Shown here piece after piece: positions 8,435-16,708 of a stretch of DNA of 64,000 bases (the first letter of the stretch is position 1; each line of letters begins with the position of its first letter). Source of the DNA: Halopelagius fulvigenes (GTDB taxonomy: Archaea > Halobacteriota > Halobacteria > Halobacteriales > Haloferacaceae). The notes beneath the pieces were generated by a model that had not been told where the DNA came from, searched no databases, and was given only the letters and a program-made list of their open reading frames with translations. The stretch is from the NCBI RefSeq assembly GCF_042662625.1, contig NZ_JBHSXH010000011.1, positions 62,001 to 126,000 on the forward strand, in the 5' to 3' direction. The position numbers were made by a program, and so were the translations under genes.

Positions 8435-9856
8435 TTACCGTCGTCGGACCCACCACAGCGTCTCCGTTCCCGCCCAGAGGAGTACGACGACGACTCCCGC
8501 GGCGAGCGCGAACACTTCCGGGAACCCCATCCAAACGGGAGTGATGTACATCAATCCGTTAAGGTACTTCCCGGGAACGAGGCCCTTAAGCGCGCTCCAG
8601 AACCGGTCGCCGACTGTCAGAGACTGAGACGCGATATCACTTGACTGAGCACTGGAGCCACCGGTCGATTCGTCGCCGGTGCCGAGGCGTTCGGCCTCGT
8701 ACGGGAAGGCGATGTTGACCTCCCAGACGATGTCGCCGTTCTCGTCCACCTCGAAGACACGGTTCCCGTTGGAGTCGGAGATGAGCGTATGCCCATTCGG
8801 CAGGCGGTCGGCGTCGCGCGGCCACTGCATCCGGGAGTCCCGCCAGAGCCACGTCTGCTCCCACGTACCGTTCGCACGCTGATATTCGATGATACGGTTG
8901 TTCTCGGAGTCTGCGACGATAGCAGCCGGACCGCCGTTCGAGCGGTTGACGAAGTCGGGATTGTGCTGCTCGTTCAAAATGCTGTAGTTGTCCTCCTCAC
9001 CGAGTGTCCACGCTTCCTCGACAGCGTGCCCATCGGAGGACAGGAACACGACGCGGTCGAAGTTGCGGATGCTCACCATGATCCGCCCGTCGTCCACCAC
9101 CTCAACGTCGTTGATGTGCGACCAGTCATCCGGGTAGGGACCGCCGGTCCCCTCAATGGGGAATGCGTCGGAGGCGTTCCAGCGCCACTCGATCTCGTCG
9201 GTTTCGGTGTTCACGACGAACACCCCGTCTAGGTAGATATCGGCGACGACGAGATGCGTCTCGTTGATGCGGTCGACGTCGTGGTACCGCGTCGCCTCCT
9301 TCCCAGGGGTCAACTGTCCCCAGACCTGCTCGACATCACCGGTCGTGAGATTCACACGCTCGACACCGTTGTAGGTGCAGGCGTTCACGTCCCCGTGCGC
9401 CTCGTAGTAGGTGTTCCACGTCTCCTCGTCGACGCCGTACTCGCTCGCATTCCACTCCTCGGCCGGGGGGCACCGATTGCCCTCCCGGTGGTCCGCGTAT
9501 GAGTACTCGACGGTTGCCTCAGTTCCTGGGACGGGGTCCACGTCCCAGTACCGGGTATGAGTGTCGTTGTAGTAGCGGACCGTCCCGTTGGAGTTGAACG
9601 CGACGAGTTCGGCCCGCGCTCTGGGACCGTCGCTGGCCTGTCCGCGCCACGAGTTCGAGTCTGTAGCGACGACCGTGATTCCGCTTGCGTTAGGTGCGAC
9701 GGTGGCGTTTCGGTCGATGTCGCCGCTCTGCGAGAGGTGCGACTCGAACGTCGTTTCCGTCGATGCGCTTGCGAATCCGTATCCGACGCTTAGCACTGAG
9801 AGCGAAAGGAGCACGGTGAAGAAAAGTCGCAGGTGTCGTTGGGAAAATCGGACCAT
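8435..9856 (-). CDS. arylsulfotransferase (ASST)-family membrane-anchored protein
   Basis: The protein has 473 residues. It has an N-terminal signal or anchor segment (about 9-31), a long beta-propeller-like body and a C-terminal membrane helix (about 445-468) ending in Arg residues. The body carries the repeats typical of haloarchaeal arylsulfotransferase-like proteins: RYHDVDRINETHLVVAD, DWSHINDVEVVDDGRIMVS, then LPNGHTLISDSNGNRVFEV with EVDENGDIVWEV. The His/Asn-rich repeat centres match the ASST propeller, but whether it really transfers sulfate is unknown. Abundant Asn-x-Ser/Thr sites fit an exported glycoprotein facing the medium. It is monocistronic. Confidence 0.75.
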   Translation of the reverse strand: MVRFSQRHLRLFFTVLLSLSVLSVGYGFASASTETTFESHLSQSGDIDRNATVAPNASGITVVATDSNSWRGQASDGPRARAELVAFNSNGTVRYYNDTHTRYWDVDPVPGTEATVEYSYADHREGNRCPPAEEWNASEYGVDEETWNTYYEAHGDVNACTYNGVERVNLTTGDVEQVWGQLTPGKEATRYHDVDRINETHLVVADIYLDGVFVVNTETDEIEWRWNASDAFPIEGTGGPYPDDWSHINDVEVVDDGRIMVSIRNFDRVVFLSSDGHAVEEAWTLGEEDNYSILNEQHNPDFVNRSNGGPAAIVADSENNRIIEYQRANGTWEQTWLWRDSRMQWPRDADRLPNGHTLISDSNGNRVFEVDENGDIVWEVNIAFPYEAERLGTGDESTGGSSAQSSDIASQSLTVGDRFWSALKGLVPGKYLNGLMYITPVWMGFPEVFALAAGVVVVLLWAGTETLWWVRRR

Positions 9857-10670
9857 CAGTGTACCGTACCGCCGTTTTCTCTCGACTCGGTGTCTATCGG
9901 TTCGGCGAAGAGATAGGCGATGTGGCGCGCTATCTCGCCAGCATGTACCAGTTGGGCATCAATGCTGTCAATCCGGAGATATTGCAAACCACATTGCCTA
10001 TATCGGTCATTCCGCCCCGTCGTTATTTGGTCCCGTTCGGGAGTTCCGATGCGGGTGGTCGCGATTCGTTTCGAGGACATACCCTCACTTCAGTTGCGCT
10101 CGGTAAGTAGATTCTTCATTGTAGTACTCGCTCTTCGATATACTCCACCCCTATGTGTGACCGTCCCCGCACCGTCGTACACCGTTAAGATCACCGCCGG
10201 TGTCAAGGTCCCAAACTGGACGCTCACGTCGGCCGCGTTCCCTATATCCCGGCGGCGCGTCGCGACCGGCTCGCTCGAAAAAAGGCGACGTTGGTGGTGT
10301 TGGAACAGTCGCACGATCATGGGATTGGAGGGGACCATCCATTCTGCGTAACCGTTGACAACTGGTCGGCGTGACGGCTCTTCAGAAGTCATCAAGAATA
10401 GACTGGATGTGTCAGTACGTGTAGTCTTGGAAATAATAGAATCCAACCGCAACCCTTCTCTACAAAGAGGAATCAGTCGTTACGTCGTAGAGTGATGCGT
10501 TTGCCTTTATAGTCCTCAAGAAACGGCGTCGGTCCGCCGATACTTACCATCCCATCATTAGACACGATGCACAGGGTTATTTACAGTCTGGTAGAGGCAT
10601 CGATGCGAGACGACGCAGTGGCCACTGGTAACGCAGTATTCGATCGGCTGGTTGGGGTGGTTCCTCGTTC
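9857..10670. other. long intergenic region without a recognisable gene
   Basis: These 800 bases separate two divergent genes. Open frames of up to 120 codons exist on both strands around 10090-10450, but the G/C-ending bias is about equal on the two strands, so I cannot choose between them, and neither translation resembles a known domain. Confidence 0.45.
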
Positions 10671-10682
10671 GTGAAAATTATC
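10671..10682 (+). promoter_or_regulatory. promoter of the sugar dehydrogenase gene
   Basis: GTGAAAATTATC has the BRE-TATA look of a haloarchaeal promoter. Its TATA part is about 27 bases before the ATG at 10708, so transcription should start at or next to that ATG. This is why the internal ATG is preferred over the one at 10687. Confidence 0.5.
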
Positions 10683-10707
10683 TGCTATGAGGACCGAATC
10701 CTTGCTC

Positions 10708-11778
10708 ATGGAGTTCGATCTCGACAGCTTCAGTGCCCGCGACTGGGAAGGCCCCACGGACACCGATCCGGTTCGATTCGCCATGGTCGGACTCGGGTGG
10801 TGGACGCGCGAACAAGCGATCCCTGCCGTCGAAAACGCAGATTACTGCACGACGACGGTCTTGGTCAGTTCCAATACGGAAAAGGCCGAGGAGGTCGCGG
10901 CTGACCTCGAGGGGATCGAGGAGACTCTCACCTACGAAGAGTACGCCGACGGCGCGGCGACCGACGCCTACGACGCGGTGTATGTCTGTACGCCGAACGG
11001 ACTCCACCGCGACCACGTTGAAGCCGCAGCGACGCACAACAAGGCGGTTCTCTGCGAGAAGCCCTTGGAAGCGACCGTCGAGGACGCCCGGGCGACTGTC
11101 GACGCCTGCCAGGAGGCAGATGTCCCGCTGATGGTCGCCTACCGACTCCAGACCGAACCGGTGGTCCGCCGCGCACGAGAACTGATCCAAGACGGCGCCA
11201 TCGGAGATGTTGTTTCGATACTCGGACACATGTCGGACACGATCCTCGACGCCGTTGACGAAACGAGCTGGCGGTTCGACCCCGATCTTGCCGGCGGGAC
11301 GACGCTCAACGATATCGGGATCTACCCGCTGAATACGATCCGGTTCATTCTGGAGGAGGACCCCCAGGCGGTGTACGCCCGGACGGAGTCCGAACAGCCG
11401 GCCTACGAGGGAACCGACGAGCACGCGGCGTTCCAGTTAGAGTTCCCCGACGGCAAACTCGCCTCGTGTACGGTTACGCACAGTGCAACAGTAACCTCGA
11501 GCCTCCGATTCGTCGGTACCGAAGGCGAACTGAGCATGGAGGGGCTGTTCTTCCCAAACACCCGGAAGGTGCTCAGGGTGTCCGGACCAGACATTGAGGG
11601 CGAGTATCGGCCGGAACCGGTCGACCAGATGCGCGAGGAGTTCGATTACTTCGCCAACCGCCTCCAGCGTGGTCTCAACCTCGAACCCGACGGCGAACAC
11701 GGGATGGTCGACATGCGCGCTATCCGTGCCCTCTACGACTCCGCCGAGCAGGGACGACGCGTCGAACTCGATCTGTGA
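10708..11778 (+). CDS. Gfo/Idh/MocA oxidoreductase, D-xylose dehydrogenase-like
   Basis: The 356-residue cytosolic NAD(P)-dependent sugar dehydrogenase starts at the ATG at 10708, giving the N-terminus MEFDLDSFSARDW. The Rossmann part shows RFAMVGLGWWTREQAIPAV and VYVCTPNGLHRDHVEAA. The family catalytic Lys is in VLCEKPLE, followed by a Gfo/Idh/MocA C-terminal domain with GGTTLNDIGIYPLN. The N-terminal ARDW and the GWWTRE motif recall haloarchaeal XacA (gfo6-type), which oxidises D-xylose in Haloferax. Related haloarchaeal proteins act on other sugars, so the substrate is not certain. No other pentose pathway gene lies nearby. Alternative start: ATG at 10687. Confidence 0.85.
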   Translation: MEFDLDSFSARDWEGPTDTDPVRFAMVGLGWWTREQAIPAVENADYCTTTVLVSSNTEKAEEVAADLEGIEETLTYEEYADGAATDAYDAVYVCTPNGLHRDHVEAAATHNKAVLCEKPLEATVEDARATVDACQEADVPLMVAYRLQTEPVVRRARELIQDGAIGDVVSILGHMSDTILDAVDETSWRFDPDLAGGTTLNDIGIYPLNTIRFILEEDPQAVYARTESEQPAYEGTDEHAAFQLEFPDGKLASCTVTHSATVTSSLRFVGTEGELSMEGLFFPNTRKVLRVSGPDIEGEYRPEPVDQMREEFDYFANRLQRGLNLEPDGEHGMVDMRAIRALYDSAEQGRRVELDL

Positions 11779-11950
11779 ACGGGGGAGAAGATGATGCCGC
11801 GAGCAAGTTTCCACCGACCAACACAGTACTTGGTCTCTCGACCTCCAAACAAACAAAACGACCTGTGTGTAGTACTTAAAGAATAAGAACAGACGAAACG
11901 CACTCTCCCTCAACGAGTTTACCCAGTACAAGCACAGGTTGGGAAATTAA

Positions 11951-11966
11951 GGCTCTGTTGAAATCC
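11951..11966. other. possible insertion-sequence end
   Basis: GGCTCTGTTGAAATCC resembles the terminal inverted repeats of some haloarchaeal insertion sequences. No transposase gene and no matching second end were found nearby, so at most this is a leftover terminus. It marks the start of a stretch of scrambled coding remnants that runs to 12541. Confidence 0.3.
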
Positions 11967-12364
11967 TGTTAGATAGACACTATCTGTAGTGGAATAGCCA
12001 TAAAGTAGGTGTACGGGCTTGTCGATCAAAATTCTAATCAGAGCGCGCTGACGCTCTGCCCATCGTGATTAATAAATAGCCTCAGTCGATGGAGGACAAA
12101 ATGAATTAAATCTAGCAAGAGTTTGGATAGGGCATCGACCTCCACTACGACGAGGACGGTAACTGGAACGGGCCGAGCGTTCAGTTTGCCGGAAATAGTC
12201 AACTCCCGGCAGATAGCTAAACAGACGTGACTTTTCTTCTGAACACTCGCCAAGGTTAGGAGTTCTTGAGCCTCATATCCGGATGAAGCAGAGGTCGCCT
12301 CAGGGCTACATCCGCGTGACTACTAAGAAGGCTAAGAAGGCAGTTTCAAGTTCAACGTCGCACA
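11967..12364. other. scrambled non-coding remnants
   Basis: This stretch contains short coding-like patches, for example a reverse-strand hydrophobic run with LLLDLIHFVLHRLRLFIN around 12050-12140. None has a plausible start, end and family assignment. It sits between a possible insertion-sequence end and a broken HTH_10 gene. Confidence 0.4.
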
Positions 12365-12541
12365 CTACGCAGAGGACCTGGCGACGAACTCGGTAACGAT
12401 CCTGTTTTCAGCCCGCCGAAGCAGCTTACTCATCGATGCCTTGTTGATGTCGTATCCTTCAGCTAGCTCGGTGAGCGTGCAGCGTTGGGTCGCCTCGTAG
12501 TACCCACGTTCAACCTCTCCAGAGCCACCTCAAAAGCAGTG
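12365..12541 (-). pseudogene. HTH_10 (bacterio-opsin-activator-like) regulator fragment
   Basis: The reverse strand encodes the C-terminal HTH_10 domain: VLTAFEVALER in one frame, then a shift near 12510, then GYYEATQRCTLTELAEGYDI and SMSKLLRRAENRIV in another, ending at TAG (12365-12367). The ERGYYE...LTELAE...SKLLRRAE pattern is diagnostic of the bat-type domain. Everything in front of the HTH is missing and the reading frame is broken, so this is a dead gene. Its front abuts, head to head, the truncated Orc1/Cdc6 gene at 12553, which marks a recombination junction. Confidence 0.7.
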
Positions 12542-12552
12542 AGCACGTCCCA

Positions 12553-13059
12553 ATGACGAAATACAACCCCGACGAACTCGTCTCTATTCTCTCTGACCGC
12601 GCTCGCGTTGGTCTCACACAAGACGCTGCCGCTCGGTCCACCCTCGAACGGATTGCTGATGCCGCCGCCGGCGACGCCCGCGTCGCAATCGGGATGCTCA
12701 AACGAGCCGCCACCATTGCTGCTCGCGACGACGAAGACGCGATCACGCCCGGTGTCTTGGAAGAAGCGCTCCCGGATGCCGAACTCGAGATTCGGCACCG
12801 AGACATCGAGGCACTCAATGCACATCAAAAAACGGTGTTCGAGATCATCCGCGACCGCGGGCCTATCACCCCCAAGCGACTCTACGACCGCTACGAGGCT
12901 CGAGCCGACAATCCAAACAAGCGCCGGACCGTTCGGTCCTACCTTCGAAAACTCGCACAGTACGATCTTATCGAAGCAGACGGACAGACTCGCGACCGAA
13001 CGTACCGTCTTGCACCCGACGTCAGCGAAGACCTCCCGGCCACGGACTCACCGTTTTGA
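12553..13059 (+). pseudogene. N-terminally truncated Orc1/Cdc6 replication initiator
   Basis: The open frame of 168 residues matches only the last third of archaeal Orc1/Cdc6. It has the end of the AAA+ lid (YNPDELVSILSDRARVGL, then GDARVAIGMLKRAATIA) followed by the C-terminal winged helix (HQKTVFEIIRDRGPITPKRL, later RTVRSYLRKLAQYDLIE). The Walker A/B ATPase core, about 250 residues, is absent. Haloarchaea carry many orc paralogues beside replication origins of secondary replicons. A protein without the ATPase could still bind DNA, so a residual role cannot be excluded. The upstream junction with an antisense HTH_10 remnant argues for deletion. Confidence 0.8.
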
Positions 13060-13063
13060 GCGC

Positions 13064-13091
13064 TTTCCGGAACGATACCGGATTCCGGAAA
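13064..13091. repeat. inverted repeat after the Orc1/Cdc6 remnant
   Basis: TTTCCGGAA and TTCCGGAAA form a perfect 9-base inverted repeat separated by ten bases, four bases after the orc stop codon. It could be a terminator stem or a remaining origin-recognition-type site. I see no G-string or second copy that would make it a convincing origin box. Confidence 0.45.
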
Positions 13092-13198
13092 TCACCTCCT
13101 CCACGTCATGCATCTTTCTGCCTTAGCGGCCAGCTTTAAGCCGTTTCTCGTGGCCGGCCTGATGCGGGTCTGTGTCCAGCGCGACGGTCGTCGAGAAT

Positions 13199-13219
13199 GC
13201 GCGCCGTGGTATGGCGCGC
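13199..13219. repeat. GC-rich hairpin
   Basis: GCGCGCC and GGCGCGC form a perfect seven-base stem around a seven-base loop. It lies in a non-coding stretch (13092-13612) with several such stems upstream of the phosphate transporter gene. Confidence 0.45.
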
Positions 13220-13353
13220 GACAGCGCAGACGGCCCAAAGCGCTGGGACGCAAAAGTCCGCCAGGGGCGCAACCGAAAACGCGCTTAATGCTGGCGTCAA
13301 GACCAGATTCACTTTAGCCCGGAACGGCGAGCGACGAGAGGAGCGAGGCGCAG

Positions 13354-13407
13354 CCCGGAATAGTCGGTCGCGAGCGACGCAGAGGTCTCGTGAGCGAAGC
13401 GAACGAG
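13354..13407. repeat. 54-base direct repeat, copy A
   Basis: This copy matches 14892-14945 at 51 of 54 positions. It contains a stem: GTCTCGT pairs with ACGAGAC across GAGCGAAGCGA when the two bases after the repeat are included. Copies A and B flank the PHO4 transporter gene on either side. Confidence 0.75.
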
Positions 13408-13411
13408 ACAT

Positions 13412-13430
13412 CGGTGAGCTTTGCTCACCG
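13412..13430. repeat. perfect 8-base-stem hairpin
   Basis: CGGTGAGC and GCTCACCG pair perfectly around a TTT loop, directly after repeat copy A. No matching hairpin follows copy B. Confidence 0.5.
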
Positions 13431-13612
13431 GAACCGACATGGTACGCGACTTTTGCCGGTCGATAGCAGAGCCGGATATCCCACGCCGGTCATGGATTGG
13501 AATACAGAATCCTTCACCCGTGCCGGTAGTGCGATCACGTCAGCAGCAACCCGAAACGGACTCCGGAGGATTATATGTGGAGGCCGAATAACGATGGCAC
13601 AGATACGACACG

Positions 13613-14857
13613 ATGGTATCACTGCTAACCGTCGCAGGAATCGTCGTCGCCGTGTTCGTCGGATTCAACATCGGAGGCTCGTCGACGGGCGTGGCGTTCG
13701 GCCCCGCAGTCGGCTCGCGCCTCGTTCGGAAAGCGACCGCGGGGGCACTGTTCGTGGGCTTCGGCTTTCTCGGCGCGTGGACCGTCGGTCGGAACGTCAT
13801 CGCGACGATGAGCAGCAGTATCGTGCCGGCGGCCCAGTTCACGCCCACCGCAAGTGTCGCGGTCCTGTTTTTCACGGGTGTGTCGCTGTTGATTTCGAAT
13901 CTCTACGGCGTTCCGGCCTCGACATCGATGACTGCCGTCGGCGCCATCGTCGGGTTGGGTCTCGCGTCGGACACCCTCAATCGGGCGCTGATGTTCGTCA
14001 TCGTCTCGGCGTGGATTGTCGCGCCGCTGGTGTGCTTCACCATCGGGATCGTGGTCGGGCGCTACCTCTATCCGCACCTCGACCGCTACGTCGCGTTCAC
14101 GACGTTCGATCTCCACTTCATCCAACTCGACCGCTCGGGGGTGATTCCACGGCCGTATCTCAACCCGAACGCATCACCGCAAGATATCGTCGGCTCACTC
14201 TCGGTGGTCGCCATCGCCTGCTACATGGCGTTCTCGGCGGGGGCGTCGAACGCGGCGAACGCTGTGGCCCCCCTCGTCGGCGAGGGCGGGGCGCTCACCG
14301 TCGATCAGGGCGTTCTGCTCGCGGTGGGAGCCTTCGGTTTAGGGAGTTTCACTATCGCCCGTCGCACGCTGGAGACGGTCGGGGACGATATCACAGAACT
14401 CCCGATTCTCGCGTCGTTGATCGTCTCCATCGTCGGTGGCACGGTCATCACGATCCTCTCCTACTTGGGGATCCCCGCGAGTCTCGCGGTCAGTACGACG
14501 TCGACGATCATCGGACTCGGGTGGGGTCGGGCAAGTCGGGCCGCGACGCTTGCGGAGTTAGCGACGCCGGCGCCCGAGGGACCGGAGCTGGACGTCGCGA
14601 CGGGAGCGTTGGTCACCTCGCGCGTCGAGGAGGCGCCTGCAGGCCCGACCATCGGTGATATCGCCCGCCACGAGGAACCCGCGGAGGAACCGGAGGAGAT
14701 CCCAGACGTTCCGGACATCGGTGTGGAGGGGCCCGCGGATCTCGACGAGCGGAGCCTCTTCGATCCGAAGGCGGCCAAGCGGATCGTTACGATGTGGGTG
14801 GTGACGCCCTCGCTGGCGGTCGCGGCCTCCTATCCCGTGTTCGCGATCCTGCTGTGA
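13613..14857 (+). CDS. PHO4-family inorganic phosphate transporter
   Basis: This 414-residue membrane protein of the Pit/PHO4 family would import phosphate with a cation. About ten helices are arranged as two repeats of the family domain: the first around residues 5-130 (VGFNIGGSSTGVAFGPAVGS, then GVPASTSMTAVGAI), the second around 195-320 (SAGASNAANAVAPLVG). A hydrophilic acidic insert at about 325-385 precedes the last helix. The second repeat keeps the GASNAANA form of the family signature. The first has GGSSTGVA where classical Pit proteins have GANDVANA. A TATA-like TTATATG lies at 13571. A paralogue with the same features lies at 32975. No PhoU-like gene is adjacent. Confidence 0.85.
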   Translation: MVSLLTVAGIVVAVFVGFNIGGSSTGVAFGPAVGSRLVRKATAGALFVGFGFLGAWTVGRNVIATMSSSIVPAAQFTPTASVAVLFFTGVSLLISNLYGVPASTSMTAVGAIVGLGLASDTLNRALMFVIVSAWIVAPLVCFTIGIVVGRYLYPHLDRYVAFTTFDLHFIQLDRSGVIPRPYLNPNASPQDIVGSLSVVAIACYMAFSAGASNAANAVAPLVGEGGALTVDQGVLLAVGAFGLGSFTIARRTLETVGDDITELPILASLIVSIVGGTVITILSYLGIPASLAVSTTSTIIGLGWGRASRAATLAELATPAPEGPELDVATGALVTSRVEEAPAGPTIGDIARHEEPAEEPEEIPDVPDIGVEGPADLDERSLFDPKAAKRIVTMWVVTPSLAVAASYPVFAILL

Positions 14858-14891
14858 GTTTCGTTCGGACGAGGTAATAACGTAATACGTA

Positions 14892-14945
14892 CCCGGAATG
14901 GTCGGTCGCAAGCGACGCGGAGGTCTCGTGAGCGAAGCGAACGAG
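14892..14945. repeat. 54-base direct repeat, copy B
   Basis: Second copy of the element at 13354-13407, with three mismatches. It starts 35 bases after the phosphate transporter stop. Further stems follow, including CCCGCG-TGGT-CGCGGG at 14963-14978. Confidence 0.75.
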
Positions 14946-14970
14946 GACAAGCGAGACTTCGTCCCGCGTG

Positions 14971-15002
14971 GTCGCGGGATGCCGAGCGACCGAGGGCTTT
15001 CA
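14971..15002. repeat. short intergenic repeat shared with 17520-17551
   Basis: GTCGCGGGATGCCGAGCGAC, then CGAGGGCTTTCA, recurs with a few changes at 17520-17551. Both copies lie in non-coding DNA near regulator genes. This looks like a dispersed intergenic element. Confidence 0.5.
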
Positions 15003-15238
15003 GAAAACGACGACTGTCGTTGGCAAGCAGAACTGAATGGAGCCCATGTCCGGCAGAGAATATCCGGTTCCAGCCCTATCTAACGCAAATACCACGCTCT
15101 TTCTCTTCACAGTCGTCGTTCAGACACGGTGCCGCTGCACGGTCGGTCCTTCTCTGTAAGCTAATTCCGTTCGTATATAACCTACCAGCGAATCTTCGTA
15201 TCGGTCGTGACCTAGACTCGTCACCGCCCGAGAGAGCC

Positions 15239-15565
15239 TTAGTTCAGAGATGACGTTTTGGATGGCATGACGGTTTGCAGGCTATTAGTCGGAATGACGC
15301 GGTTGTCCTCAGAACAGTATTCGAGAAGGCCCGCCGCGTCTAACTTCGGGAGGTGGTAGTGGTGAAGTTTCATCTCCACTTGTTTGAGATCTCGCTCATC
15401 GTCTGCGAGGACTGCGGCGACCTCCTCTGCGAGGGGTGAGAGGTTGACCGAACGATCTTTCTCGGCGAGGATGCTCACCACGGCCTGTTGGTGCTTTCCA
15501 CTGAGGACGGCGAAGTAATCATCAGATGAATACCTGGAGGGAGTGCCGTCTTGGTTGACTACCAT
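15239..15565 (-). CDS. DUF7344-type winged-helix protein
   Basis: The 108-residue protein has the haloarchaeal DUF7344 pattern: a first helix DDYFAVLSGKHQQAVVSIL, a middle segment LSPLAEEVAAVLADDE, and the recognition part VEMKLHHYHLPKLDAAGLLE followed by an acidic wing. In this family HHxHLPxLxxxGLIE is the hallmark. Such proteins are small cytosolic DNA-binding regulators whose targets are generally unknown. It stands alone, between the repeat-rich region and a convergent-looking non-coding stretch. The ATG at 15565 is the only sensible start. Confidence 0.75.
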   Translation of the reverse strand: MVVNQDGTPSRYSSDDYFAVLSGKHQQAVVSILAEKDRSVNLSPLAEEVAAVLADDERDLKQVEMKLHHYHLPKLDAAGLLEYCSEDNRVIPTNSLQTVMPSKTSSLN

Positions 15566-15832
15566 TCTATCTCTACGACTATTCTCTATCCATGAAAAGT
15601 ATATGCCTAAAGTAGTTGGTCCCGTAGTGATTGTCTGCCACGAGGACGTTTATCCATGTTTTATGAGCGAAAACCGGATATTCCCACTATCATACGTAAT
15701 TCCTTAATAAGGTATGTCTGTAAGGAAAACGCTGTCAGAGGCACCCTACCATCCTTCAAAAATCCGGTGTCGTCGTGCGAGGGGTCTGCGTGAGCGACGC
15801 GGAGTTTGCCTGAGACAGTTCTCGTTCGCATA
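15566..15832. other. intergenic, no gene seen
   Basis: The first half is A/T-rich and should hold the promoter of the DUF7344 gene. The second half contains GCGTGAGCGACGCGGAG, loosely like the core of the 54-base repeat. Nothing coding is recognisable. Confidence 0.45.
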
Positions 15833-16624
15833 TCACATCCCGGTGGTGGGTGCCGGGTATCGTTCCGCGAGCCATTCCTCCCAAGTAACTCTCCCGACCC
15901 TGTGATCGGGACAGGTCGCATGGCCACTCCGAAACGCTGTCATAGTTTTACCGGGGATGGGAAATCTGATGATAGGACGCCGCAGATCACGCGCGGCGCG
16001 GTACGCCTGTGCGAGTTCGCCTACTGAGCGGATTTCTGGACCACCAACGGAGTCGATCCGACCGCTCGCTGTCAGCGTCGCATGATCCACGATGATGTCG
16101 GCAACCTCGCCGACATCGACAGGCTGGATTAGCACATTCGTCGGAAGGGGCCACACCGGAAGTTTCGCCACAGAATCCAGCAGTTCCGCGATGAACGAGT
16201 AGAACTGCGTCGAACGGACAATAGTCGCGGGGATATCGCTTTCCTCGACTGCCGTCTCGGCGACAGCCTTGTGTTCGTAGTAGGAGAAGGGAATATCGCC
16301 GATACCGACGATGGAGGGATAGACGAAATGCTCCATACCAGCTGATTCGGCCGCTTTGATGAGTCGTTTCGTGCCCTGCACGTCAACCGCCGCTGTGTCG
16401 CCCTGCGGAGCCGTCGCCGTGTGGATGACGACATCAATGTTTTCGAGCGCCGACCTGATCCCCGTACCCTTGATTAAGTCAAGTTCCACCCAGTCGAGAT
16501 TCCCCTTGGTTTCTTCAGGAGACGAGCGGCTCGTCGCTCGGACAGCGTGGCCCGCAGCTGTGAGCCGCGGTCGGAGTGCCGTCCCGAGTGTACCTGTTGC
16601 GCCGGTTACCAGCGTTTGAATCAT
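15833..16624 (-). CDS. NAD(P)-binding SDR, NmrA-like
   Basis: The 263-residue atypical short-chain dehydrogenase has the Rossmann signature QTLVTGATGTLGTALRPRL at the very start and NmrA/UDP-sugar-epimerase-like segments: VDVVIHTATAPQGD, AAESAGMEHFVYPSIVG, then YYEHKAVAETAVEESDIPAT. The classical Tyr-x-x-x-Lys is approximated by YYEHK. Relatives either reduce quinones or other small molecules or sense the NAD(P) redox state. Substrate unknown. It is divergent from the HTH_10 regulator at 16709 with only 84 bases between starts, so that regulator is the prime candidate for its control. Confidence 0.82.
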   Translation of the reverse strand: MIQTLVTGATGTLGTALRPRLTAAGHAVRATSRSSPEETKGNLDWVELDLIKGTGIRSALENIDVVIHTATAPQGDTAAVDVQGTKRLIKAAESAGMEHFVYPSIVGIGDIPFSYYEHKAVAETAVEESDIPATIVRSTQFYSFIAELLDSVAKLPVWPLPTNVLIQPVDVGEVADIIVDHATLTASGRIDSVGGPEIRSVGELAQAYRAARDLRRPIIRFPIPGKTMTAFRSGHATCPDHRVGRVTWEEWLAERYPAPTTGM

Positions 16625-16677
16625 AGGGGATGATTCGGTGCGTCAGCCTGAGTGATTATTGCCGAGCTTGCTCGGTG

Positions 16678-16692
16678 GGTTTAAGTACTCTA
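16678..16692 (+). promoter_or_regulatory. TATA element of the HTH_10 gene
   Basis: GGTTTAAGTACTC lies 20-30 bases before the ATG at 16709. This spacing suits a leaderless transcript in haloarchaea. The same 84-base gap must also carry the promoter of the divergent SDR gene. Confidence 0.45.
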
Positions 16693-16708
16693 TTACAGAT
16701 CATCGCCC

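Noticed and set aside
10090..10452. Reverse 120-codon frame between the sulfotransferase-like and sugar dehydrogenase genes
   Set aside because: G/C-ending codon bias is similar on both strands and the product resembles nothing, so it cannot be distinguished from chance.
13064..13091. Origin recognition box next to the Orc1/Cdc6 remnant
   Set aside because: It is a single inverted repeat only. Haloarchaeal origins have several boxes with G-strings around an A/T-rich unwinding region, which I do not see here.
13092..13353. Structured RNA gene (RNase P or SRP-like) upstream of the phosphate transporter
   Set aside because: There are several stems, but none of the conserved cores of RNase P, SRP or tRNA could be identified.
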